From the NCBI GenBank assembly GCA_905221605.1, contig CAJNDS010002389.1, positions 124,001 to 188,000 on the forward strand: a stretch of 64,000 bases of DNA, in the 5' to 3' direction. Below the pieces are notes generated by a model, which saw nothing but the letters and a program-made list of their open reading frames with translations, ran no database searches and was not told the origin of the DNA. Positions 21,934 through 31,033 of the stretch are shown in pieces. The stretch is from Symbiodinium natans (taxonomy: Eukaryota; Sar; Dinophyceae; Suessiales; Symbiodiniaceae). A program made the translations under genes and the position numbers. How positions within the stretch are numbered: position 1 is the stretch's first letter; every line of letters begins with the position of its first letter.

Positions 21934-22499
21934 CACAACTCTCAGCATTTCAAAGGGTTGAGGCCCAAAATGGGCTTGGCAGATGATGCAGCCAAGACTC
22001 AGTGCAGAAGCAAGTGTTTTCCTTATGAGGCACACCTGATACTGTCGTTGGGAACGTCAGGTGAAATCTGCGAGCCCCCACGTCCCCTTTAACGAAGGCG
22101 CTTTCAGCACCGACATCTGTAAACGTGGGCACGGCATCCTGCATCCACCCCCCAGCTCGGCACTTTTGGGGCTGGGATTTCTTGGGTGGGAATCAAAAGT
22201 GTCGTTCGAGCACCCCGGCTGCATCAATGCTTCCCGTTGTGCCTACTCACATCCAAGAAGCAAGTGACCCCACACAACTCTCAGCATTTCAAAGGGTTGA
22301 GGCCCAAAATGGGCTTGGGAGATGATGCAGCCAAGACTCAGTGCAGAAGCAAGTGTTTTCCTTATGAGGCACACCTGACACTGTCGTTGGGAACGTCAGA
22401 TGAAATCTGCGAGCCCCCACGGCCCCCACGTCCCCTTTAAGGAAGGCGCTTTCAGCACCGACATCTGTAAACGCGGGCACGGCATCCTGCATCCACCCC
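21934..22499. repeat. Tandem-type duplication: 21934-22150 and 22273-22499
   Basis: Two near-identical copies (offset 339 bp) both begin CACAACTCTCAGCATTTCAA and end GGCATCCTGCATCCACCCC. The second copy has a 10-bp expansion in its CCCCCACGG region. The unrelated 122 bp between them is present once. Frames within are not recognised. Confidence 0.9.
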
Positions 22500-22789
22500 A
22501 ACGACGCCCTCCCAACGAAGCTTCTGCACCCCGACACATCGCAAATTAAGTCGTGTCACCATGCACTTCCTGCCAGAACACTCCGGCATCTAATGTATCT
22601 GGAGACACGTAGTTCAAAAGGGCAGCACTTCGCCACTCGCCCATCATCATGATCACATGGACAGGCTTGCCTTCTTTGGCAAGCTGCGTGGCTCTGCCCG
22701 CTCTGAAAGCTTTGAAACCAAAATTCGATGCTTGCGGCACTCCTAACAACTTCAACGCCTTCCTAAACAGACTCAAGTAATGACTCTCT

Positions 22790-23200
22790 TTGGCTGGCCA
22801 CGAGCACTCGAGGGTCCATTTTTTGATCCGGGTTTGACTGGTGCTTAGGGTGGCTTACCCTCTCCTGGGCTACCCCCACAAGAAGGCCAGAATTTTAGAA
22901 AATGAGGGGGTAATTTCCGCTATATAAAATCTATTTAAAATTAATTGGGAATCGAGCCATTTTTCCCGAATCCTGGGGTACCCCCCACGGAGCCTCCCTG
23001 GGACCTTCAAAAAAGCTTTCAGCCTCCTTCAGACCTTCGAAAGAGCTTCAGAGAGGCCACGCAAAGAGAAACGCACTGTTTTGGAGTAATTTTTGGCTTC
23101 ATTTTTGGCTTCAACCACGATTTAGCAAGGCCAGACAAAGAAAAACGCGCTGTTCCCGAGTAATTTTTGGCTCCAGGCATTTGGCTGGCCACGAGCACGC
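22790..23200. repeat. Repeat inserted inside the recombinase, flanked by a shared 20-bp word
   Basis: TTTGGCTGGCCACGAGCAC occurs at about 22790-22808 and again at about 23180-23199, each followed by a GGGTCC word. Between them are two 45-bp copies of CAAAGA(G/A)AAACGC, then GAGTAATTTTTGGCT. This looks like a short interspersed element or a solo repeat pair; the flanking words may be element ends or a target duplication. Confidence 0.5.
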
Positions 23201-23405
23201 TAGGGTCCAAAAAAGGTTTGATGTCAGGGTTTTAGGGCATTAAATAACTCTTGTGTTAGAACTGACAGTACTTAATTATATTCTATAATTACCATTTACC
23301 TCTAGGTAAGACTTAGAAGGTCATTTGTTTACATTCCCGTCAAGGTGTGTTACGCTCCTGTACGTGAGAAGGCTTTAGCTGAGCACTCAGGCTTGAGCTT
23401 AAGAG

Positions 23406-23469
23406 TTTAGGGTTTAGGGTTTAGGGTTTAGGGTTTAGGGTTTAGGGTTTAGGGTTTAGGGTTTAGGGT
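23406..23469 (-). repeat. Interstitial telomeric block, 9 perfect TTTAGGG units
   Basis: Nine uninterrupted TTTAGGG units lying between two parts of the broken tyrosine recombinase. The low divergence suggests a recent origin compared with the decayed gene around it. Confidence 0.97.
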
Positions 23470-23571
23470 TCAGCACTCCGGGTCGAGCAGCTTTATGGTT
23501 AAGCTTTATTTACGGCTCGGATGTAACACCCACCCACCCAGAGAATCCCACTACATTGAGAAAGCCAAAAA

Positions 23572-23694
23572 CGGCCAAATTCTGAAAATAAAGCGGCCAA
23601 ATTCTGAAAATAAAGCGGCCAAATTCTGAAAATAAAGCGGCCAAATTCTGAAAATAAAACGGCCAAATTCTGAAAATAAAGCGGCGAACAGTCT
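23572..23694. repeat. 22-bp tandem repeat, 5 copies
   Basis: Five nearly identical units of CGGCCAAATTCTGAAAATAA plus AG. As 22 is not a multiple of 3, each unit shifts the frame, giving the cycling FSEFGRFIFRIWP peptide on the minus strand. It interrupts the recombinase catalytic domain. Confidence 0.95.
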
Positions 23695-24517
23695 TTCGCC
23701 TGGCACCATTTGCTCGTGTGCTTGAGCACGATGAGGAGCACATAACAACGAACCTCCAGGCCCCATTGCAGGTGCAAGGTCTCATGAGCAATGACCCGCC
23801 AGGGCGATTCTTGCGGCATCGCAAGCGCAAGTGAAGGTTTTCCAATTCATCAGCACGATTGCCGAATGCCTGTAAGGTGGCAAGCTTCGCAGCTCCGCAT
23901 CGGTGCCTGCCTCCAGTGGAACGCCTTCAGATTGAACGCGCAGCAAAAATGACCACGACAACACGAAGAGCTCACTCGCCACTGCGAAGCCTGGGAGCTC
24001 TTTGCACAACGCCGCCAACCGGGACATGATGTTGCACGTCAACTGCCGCTGCATTTGCGCTTGATGGTTCTTGAGCCCTTTGTATGACCATACGAACTTC
24101 GTCATCGTACCAGTCCTGGCAAAGACCCCAATGCTTGCATGCCCACACCAGACAACCCAAGTAGTTAGAGGCCGTTCCTGCGTTATTGAAGAGCATCAAG
24201 TCAAGTACATGAGCACGTGCTGCGAGCAGTGCAGTGGGATGGATTCTTCCGCAAGGTATCCCAGGACCATGGTAGCGAAGGAGCGCCACGCTCTCAAACC
24301 TGAGACCAGCGACTGCTTGTCTTTCCGGGACGCATGCTTTAACTCCCGCGCTCTATTCTGTAGCAATTGCCACGTCAATCCGTCATCATGAATCTGACCA
24401 GCAACGCGCACGATGGCCTTGCGAGGAGCAACTCCAGAAAGCAGCGGTTCAGACTCATTTGAGGCACCTTGTTGGAGACAGGTACTGACGTCGAAGACGG
24501 GCATCTATCCACCATCA

Positions 24518-25309
24518 CGTGAGCCAGCTTTGCTCTTTTTGCAGCAGCCTGCGAGGAAGCCACTGTAACAGCGTTTCTCAGAAGACACTTGCCCTTCTCA
24601 AAGTTACAGAACTTTACTGCCATGTCTGCCGGCAGCCGATCGATGCGAAGGAGCATGTAAGCCCCTCCCCACAAGCTGCAAAGCAACACGTTGGTGCCAG
24701 AGAGCCACCTCATCAGACCTATCCACTTCTGCCAACCACTTTGCCATGGAAGACTTTGTTACAGAAGTCTTCAGGCTTGCAGCCCCCCAGCGGGTGCCGG
24801 GCGTGGGTCATATCTGAAAGCCTGCATTTCCACTTTTGGCACAGCTCGCGACGCCTGACATGGTCCCACTCGGGCAAGTCGACCCAGATTTCAGGCTGGG
24901 CCAGCAGGGCCAGGCCAGAGGTTGCTGCGTCACTTTGGTCGACCTTCATGCTCTCGACCTTTTTGAGGCAAGCGCAGAATTTCAGTTGCTTGCCTCAAAA
25001 TCCACACTTCCAGTTTCTGGACCCACCCCATGGCTGCCACTTTGCCTTGGGACGTCTCCCTACCAGGAACATCTCAAGTGTGGAAATGCGACGCCTGGCA
25101 ACGTTCGGACTCTTCAGTACATTTGTCAAGTGATGCAACGCAGAAGAAGGCCTTAAGCAAGCTCCCAATGGAACCGCGAAGAAAGACTTTTTCTGAAAAC
25201 CTTCCAGAAGTAGTTGAGCCATCGTCAGTTGACCGCTGCAAGACAAACAACCGGGCTCGCCTGGCACAGGAGCGCAGTTGCCAAAGTGCTGTTCGTGCTG
25301 CGGGAGCAT
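24518..25309 (-). pseudogene. Probable N-terminal part of the recombinase element
   Basis: Overlapping minus-strand frames 25309-24995 and 24949-24719 are open and protein-like (MFLVGRRPKAKWQPWGGS; QPEIWVDLPEWDHVRRRELC), and a third (24713-24375) runs into the recombinase region. Order and strand fit one decayed protein upstream of the recombinase. No domain is recognised, so the link is by position only. Confidence 0.35.
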
Positions 25310-25471
25310 TGAAGGGTTCTAATCTTCACGTTGTGCAGTCAAAGAGTTGCCTTTCAGTGGAGATATAGCTCCGCAGGTGAAGAAGAACCATGAGGAGCCG
25401 GAAAGGGTCACTCTCACACGTAGAATTCCTGTTAGGGGAGCTTCGATCGAAGAGATGGCGCACTAGGGTTT

Positions 25472-26511
25472 GTGGACCACACAGAGTGTGGAGTCAACAT
25501 GTGCACTGTGCCACAGGATCGCGTGCAGCATGAAACTTTTGATGCAGTGCTCCTTTTCTTTGATCATGCGTGTGATGTCAGACTTTGGAAGCGTGACGGA
25601 AGCGGAACAAGTGCAGCTGTTTATTCTTGGCATCGCGTGGGCCATTTGCTGAAACTGCTTGTGCTCATGTTGTTTTTGGCCCCTGTTTAGGTATGTGGAT
25701 GACTTTTTTGGGGCAAGTAAAGTCGGGGTGAAACTGACAGGAGGCGTGATCTTGTCGTGCTCGCCTCTTTACGGGGTTCCCCCGTGATGAGTCGAAAAGT
25801 GCCGATTTAGCTGTGGCCATAACGGTGCTTGGACCTGGATCCTAAACTGGGCAGGGCGTCTTTCCTTTGCTGGCCACCTGCCTCCAACACTGCCGCCACC
25901 CATCTGGTGGCACCGACACTGTGTCCGTTCAGTGGCTTTACCATCTGCGCAGCGGTCGGGCAGACCTGTCGATATGCATCAAACCACTCAGCGGCCTGAT
26001 GGAGTCTGGGAGACACCATGTCATGGGGCAAGGGTAATTGCCTGTGCATAAAAAGGCTTGATGAAGGCCCTCCCCACACGATTCCCTGACACAGTGACTA
26101 TACTTTTGGACCCGTATGCAAACGCCCAATTTTGTGTGGGGCCAGCTTTTGGACAGACGGGATTCCCAAATCGGGTTTCAGGAGATGCTGGGCCTGTTAT
26201 TAGTCTGGGGGACCTTTCAGTCCTGGCTGGCCGGGGCTTTGTGGGTATCTTTTGTTGACAATGACGGAGTACTGCACGCTGTCATGAAAGGAGGCGGGGG
26301 CAGACCAGAATGCAACAATGTAGTCGGTCGCCTTTGGCTTGAGTTGGCAGCAGCATCTGTAGATTTACATGTCGCCAGGGTCGAATCTGGAGCAAATCCA
26401 GCAGATGGCCCCGCACGTGATTTCTTTGAGGTGCTGCAGCGAGTGAAGGCCAATGGGTGGAACCCCAACTCCTCGTGGCTGCAGCATCTTTGGTGCGTTC
26501 CAGAAGTCTAA
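25472..26511 (+). pseudogene. Reverse transcriptase plus RNase H remnant, DIRS-like
   Basis: Plus-strand pieces in shifting frames line up in the order of a retroelement polymerase: VYSWHRVGHLLKLLVLMLF (25610-25680), then at once, one frame over, FRYVDDFFGASK (25686-25720), the xVDD catalytic motif; then NWAGRLSFAGHL (25845-25880), a thumb/connection motif; then an RNase H-like frame (26116-26511) with WVSFVDNDGVLHAVMKGG, VVGRLWLELAAASVDL and VESGANPADGPARD. This layout is known from DIRS-type and related elements. It lies 1 kb from the tyrosine recombinase but on the opposite strand, so either one element was rearranged or two remnants sit side by side. Frameshifts make it inactive. Confidence 0.7.
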
Positions 26512-28559
26512 CGATGCAGTCTGACAAAGAACGTGCAAACGGAGAGTGCCTTTGAAGTTTCGATTGAGGTAATTAAGGGCATGCCTGTACTTGTGCAAGT
26601 TGTTTAGGTTCCAAATTAATGCCTCTTGTTTTGGCTCGCATCAGCGGCCGATAGGATCAGGATGGCTTCGCCTTCAATTACAAAAAGCACACATGCCACG
26701 CAGCAGCCGCCCAAAGGGGCGCCGAAGGCGTCCTTGTGGTGGTACGAAGGCCATCAGATTTTCAAAACGCATCTTGCCCAAACGTATCCCGTTGATGTGT
26801 GAGACTGGCCTCCCTACTGAAGAAATCTTGGACGGAGCCGCCGGGAGCTCCATAAGAGAAGTTTGCACAGAGAAGCAGGCGGGGTTTTGGGGACTGTGCT
26901 TCTATGAGAATTTTCGCACAGAGAGAAGCAGCGGAGTGAGCTTCTATTGCATTTGCGTTTGTGTTTGGCTTGGTTAGTTTTTTGGCTTGCATTTGGCTTG
27001 TATTTGCGGAATTTTCTTGCTCTTGACTTGAGATAGACGGAAAGCAGTGAGTCAATCCGACATGCCTCCAAAAGAAGAGCAAGTGTGCTGTAGGAAAAGC
27101 TGGATTTTTCCGCCAGTCTAATTTCATGGAAACTAGGACTACACGCTCCGCGCTGTGGGAAAAGCTGGATTTCGCCTCGGGTGTAATTTCAAAAACTGGC
27201 ACTACACGCTCCGCGCTGGGGAAAAACACAGTGTACTACATGAATGCATATTTTTTCAAAACTTTAAGGTTCATGTCATGTTTCAACTTGGAATCAAGGT
27301 ACACGCTGTTTTCCCGCATTTTTTGAGTGTAGTACTCGTGTACAGGTCTGCTGCACGCGCTTTCTCAAGGGTTATACGGTTTACCAGTCTTTCAAATACT
27401 CAAGTAAGGCCTCACAATCCCCTTCAAGGGCTCCAAAACCTCATCAGGACCTCCCAGAGCCTTTTTTCCAACTTTTGCGGGCTGCCCGTTGGAAAAACCG
27501 CTGAAAAACGTGGTATCGCGCGGGTCCACATTCAGGACCGACAAACGACGAGAAACATAGGACGCATCAGAGTACAAGACTACAGCGTTCAAGGATCAAG
27601 GCCCCTGAAATGGCCCTGAAAGAGTTGGTGTCAAATCCTCAAATCATTTCCTTTCGCAACACTCAAGAGACATGGATGGAATTCACGGAACCGACGAACC
27701 CGTTTTGAAAAGAACAGTAAATAATCACAATTTTTTAGAATTTGCTTTGGAGCCCACAGTTCTTCCTGAGACATCTGGTTTTTTGAAGAATCAGGACAAT
27801 GATGAATGGAAACATGTTCGGGCCCATAGCTTCCAAAACCACCTTTGTGGGAGTCTTGATCTGGTTGATCTTCCTGGCTGCTCATTAGGTTACTGTTGCC
27901 ATGGTTGTTGATGTTTCGGGGTCCGAGGCGGTCCGCCAGTCAATTATTCCAGTTTTCTCGCGTCTGTGGCTTGCGTGCAGAATCCAAAGTTTCCGAATTG
28001 TGGAATCAAAGTCACTCATGACAAGCAGTATGCGTTTGGGCACGCACAAATGGCCTGTAACAACGCAGACAAACAAGCGGGTTCTCCGGGGGCGGTGCGC
28101 AAATGCCAGGTCGGCCGTGCCGCAGCCCAGTGATGCCAATGAGGTATGGATCAAAGACCGTGGACAGGCTGTGATGGGTTAGAATGTGGTGCTGCTATGC
28201 TCCGTAGACGCAGAGCTGCGGAGGGACATCTGCGTCACGAATGTGTTTCCTCCATAGGTGCAAGCTCAGTACAGTCGAGCAGCAAGCCAATGGCTAGTAG
28301 AAGGGGAAGAGGGGTTTTAAAGTGCATAGTTCTAGATTTGGTGTGGGGTACACACAGAAAAGTTTGGATCTAATCCTGCTTAGGCACAGGCCAAATGATA
28401 GTGCTGCGAATCAAGCTGCGTGTTGAGAATATAAGCATACTCTGAAGTCCTTGCCACATCTTAGGAGTGAGACTTTTTTCAAAACCCTACGAGACTAGTG
28501 GAGGTGGTGGGTCTCAGGGGTGCACCTGCTGAAAGAGGCTGATGGCATTGGTTGGCTCG
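26512..28559. other. Gene-free DNA; one short repeat pair
   Basis: No domain found. At 27090-27235 a word near 60 bp is repeated (GGAAAAGCTGGATTTC, then ACTACACGCTCCGCGCT). The ORF 27901-28182 (MVVDVSGSEAVRQSI) has an ATG but no recognised family. Confidence 0.4.
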
Positions 28560-28578
28560 AGCTTAAACTGCGCCTTGC

Positions 28579-28795
28579 CTGGGGTCCTTTTTAAAACTGC
28601 ATGCAATTGAAAGTTTTTGCGAAACATTTTTTAGTCTTCAAGGACAACTGCCGTCACTCTGCCTTGGTGTGCATTGGTGCGCTGCCAGTGCTTCCAAGAG
28701 GACCATCAGATGTGCCAGTACAGAGGCACGGTTTTCACAACCCAAACACCAAGGAGGTGGTTCGCACTAGTTCGCTCAACTCGGAAAAAAATTGA
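28579..28795 (-). mobile_element. LINE 3' fragment, internally deleted copy
   Basis: The stretch matches 30811-31010 (start TGGGGTCCTTTTTAAAACTG, end GCGCTGCCAGTGCTTCCAAG) but lacks about 85 bp in the middle. The adjoining 28706-28795 (GTGCCAGTACAGAGGCACGG...) recurs as its reverse complement at 30291-30375. So pieces of the neighbouring LINE tail were copied and shuffled here. Confidence 0.75.
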
Positions 28796-28982
28796 ACTTG
28801 AGCTGTGGCTCAAGGCTCTCGACTCGAGTGAGAAGGCAAGTGGCAGGCCGCTTTCAGGTAGGGGTAGCCGCCTAGATGCCATGGAGCCCACCCTCTAAGA
28901 GGGATAGCCTGGCTATCATAACCTCAGAGGTGAGCCGAGAGGGAAGGTGCATCCTTTGACTGGAGCGAACTTCCAGGGCAGC

Positions 28983-29650
28983 ATTTGAAGCACACAAGCA
29001 GAATGGACTTGAAAGGTACCAATTTGAAGCACACAAGCAGAATGGACTTGAAAGGCACCAATTTGAAGTGCACGCAGAATGGACTTGAAAGGCACCAATT
29101 TGAAGCACACAAGCAGAATGGACTTGAAAGGCACCATTTGAAGCACACAAGCAGAATGGACTTGAAAGGCACGAATTTGAAGCACACGAGCAGAATGGAC
29201 TTGAAAGGCACCAATTTTGAAGCACACAAGCAGAATGGACTTGAAAGGCACCAATTTGAAGCACACAAGCAGAATGGACTTGAAAGGCACCAATTTGAAG
29301 CACAGCACACAAGCAGAATGGACTTGAAAGGCACCAATTTGAAGCACACAAGGCAGAATGGACTTGAAAGGCACCAATTTGAAGTGCACAAGCAGAATGG
29401 ACTTGAAAGGCACCAATTTGAAGCAAGCAGAATGGACTTGAAAGGCACCAATTTGAAGCATACAAGCAGAATGGACTTGAAAGACACCAATTTGAAGTGC
29501 ACAAGCAGAATGGACTTGAAAGGCACCAATTTGAAGCACACAAGCAGAATGGACTTGAAAGACACCACACAAGCAGAATGGACTTGAAAGGCACCAATTT
29601 GAAGCACACAAGCAGAATGGACTTGAAAGGCACCCATTTGAAGCACACAA
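28983..29650. repeat. 39-bp minisatellite, 17 copies
   Basis: Units built around CAGAATGGACTTGAAAGGCA, then CCAATTTGAAGCACACAAG. Seventeen copies can be counted; most are 39 bp, with shorter variants. Since 39 is 13 codons and the unit has no stop in several frames, long frames (up to 303 codons on the minus strand) cross the array. They are repeat translations, not genes, as indels keep changing the frame. Confidence 0.95.
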
Positions 29651-30290
29651 GAACATAATGCTTCGTCCATGCAAGCAAGTGGAACAAGTGTATTTGCAGC
29701 TGTTAAAGCGCAAGAAGATTCTTATAGAGCAAGAATCCGGCCTCAGCCGCAATTCTGATCGCTTCTTATAACTTTTAAAAACCCCGGCCGGATCGCCCGG
29801 ACCCCTTCCAATTGCAGAAGTTCGCATCCATAGGTACTGACAGGGTTTGAAAGAAAGCCTGTCACCGGTCGAGTTTTTCGGAAAACCCTTTGCAGAACGA
29901 TGGTGCTAAAGCTCCAGAGCGGCCAGATCTAAAAATCACTGCTTCAAGGCGAGCAGACCTAAACGTTGGCATTTTTTTGTTTTGCATCTTGCTAGATCTT
30001 CGCATGATTTTGGCATGACTTTGCTTGATTTTCGCATAATTTTTTGCTCATGCTTCACGGATCGCACTGTGGATTTCCCAAACGTAGGTTATCAGCCGTA
30101 GGCTCTACCAATCTGCAGCACCTCTAGTTACTCTGGCAAACGGTGTGTATGGAAGACAGCCCCAAGCTAATTCCACCAAAGTGGCAACCGATCTACAAGT
30201 AGGTTCCAAGCAAAGCCAGACCTTCAGCGACAGACTTCCATCCCTCTTGCAGCTTTCCTCACTGAGGTCCGGGGGGGAGAGGGTTCGAAT
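29651..30290. other. Gene-free DNA
   Basis: No recognisable frame. AGATCTTCGCATGATTTTGGCATGACTTTG-like words with the core GCATGA repeat at 29990-30050. Confidence 0.4.
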
Positions 30291-30720
30291 TTTTTTTCCG
30301 AGTTGAGCAAACAAATGCGATCCACCTTCTTGGTGTTTGGGTTGTGAAAACCGTGCCTCTGTACTGGCACATTCTGATGGCCCTCTTGGCCCTAAAGCCA
30401 TCCTCTTTGGGATGCTACCAGAGGTTGTACCTCATGAGAGGATTGAACCTCCTGGCAAAACATTCCTCAAGGTTTCTGGTGCACTAGGTGCAAACCGTGA
30501 GAGGAAATCGGCCAGGGTGTGTTCTCTGGCAGCAAGGATGAACCTCAGCTTATCATCTTCTTTGGGATGCTACCAGAGGCTGGTACCTTATGAGAGGTTA
30601 GGAACCTCCCAACAAAAGTTCCCTTAAGGCCGCTAGTGCACCTGGCGCAGACTGTTAGAGGGGATCGGTCAGGGGTGGTTTCTCTGGTAGCGAGGATGAC
30701 CTTGACTTTATCCTCACTGG
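30291..30720 (-). repeat. Tandem duplicate of an element fragment
   Basis: About 155 bp is present twice (about 30405-30550 and 30562-30715), both with TTTGGGATGCTACCAGAGG. On the minus strand both encode a similar peptide (VILATRETTPDRSPL and FILAAREHTLADFL). Probably a part of the LINE 3' region or a related element; decayed by stops. Confidence 0.6.
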
Positions 30721-31033
30721 GAGGATGCAACCTCCTAGGTTGCTTCAGCTGCCGGCGCCTTCAGGGTTTTGCACAGGGGGTCTGCTTGCTGCATTGGTTG
30801 GCTTGCACCTGGGGTCCTTTTTAAAACTGCATGCAACTGAAAGTTTTTGCGAAACATTTTTAGTCTTCAAGAACAACTGTCCACCACAACCTTCGCAGAC
30901 CCACAGTTGTCTGTTCCCGAGCAGTTTTAAAACATGTGTAACATGCACCCCTTCAACCGTCACTCTGCGTTGGTGTGTGCATTGGTGCGCTGCCAGTGCT
31001 TCCAAGGTTTTGCGGTTCTTTGTGTGCAGGAGT

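Larger units (their letters stand above)
22546..24504 (-). pseudogene. Tyrosine recombinase (DIRS/Crypton-like), broken
   Basis: Several minus-strand frames together give a tyrosine recombinase: an N-terminal helical region (24504-24196, 24250-24000), box I in LSWSFLLRVQSEGVPLEAG (about 23960), the beta-hairpin Lys in LRCRKNRPGGSLLMRPCTC (about 23800), and the C-terminal box at 22776-22546 with FKAFRAGRATQLAKEG (the Arg of box II; the usual His is Lys), MMMGEWRSAALLNYV (Trp in the His/Trp position, then the Tyr nucleophile). Frameshifts separate the pieces. Between the hairpin and the C-terminal box lie a 22-bp tandem repeat, a telomeric block and another repeat insertion. Such enzymes integrate circular element DNA. 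This copy cannot be active. Confidence 0.75.

Noticed and set aside
25807-26129. Minus-strand ORFs (PKPLNGHSVGATRW-like)
   Set aside because: They lie antisense to the RT thumb and RNase H motifs on the plus strand and are shadows.
27885-28154. Minus-strand frame with VMSDFDSTIRK resembling HAD motif I
   Set aside because: No further HAD motif follows; a five-residue match is expected by chance.
28872-29827. 303-, 271- and 248-codon minus-strand frames with repeating FKLVPFKSILLVC-type peptides
   Set aside because: They are the 39-bp minisatellite read in three frames; no flanking domain, start context or splice pattern.
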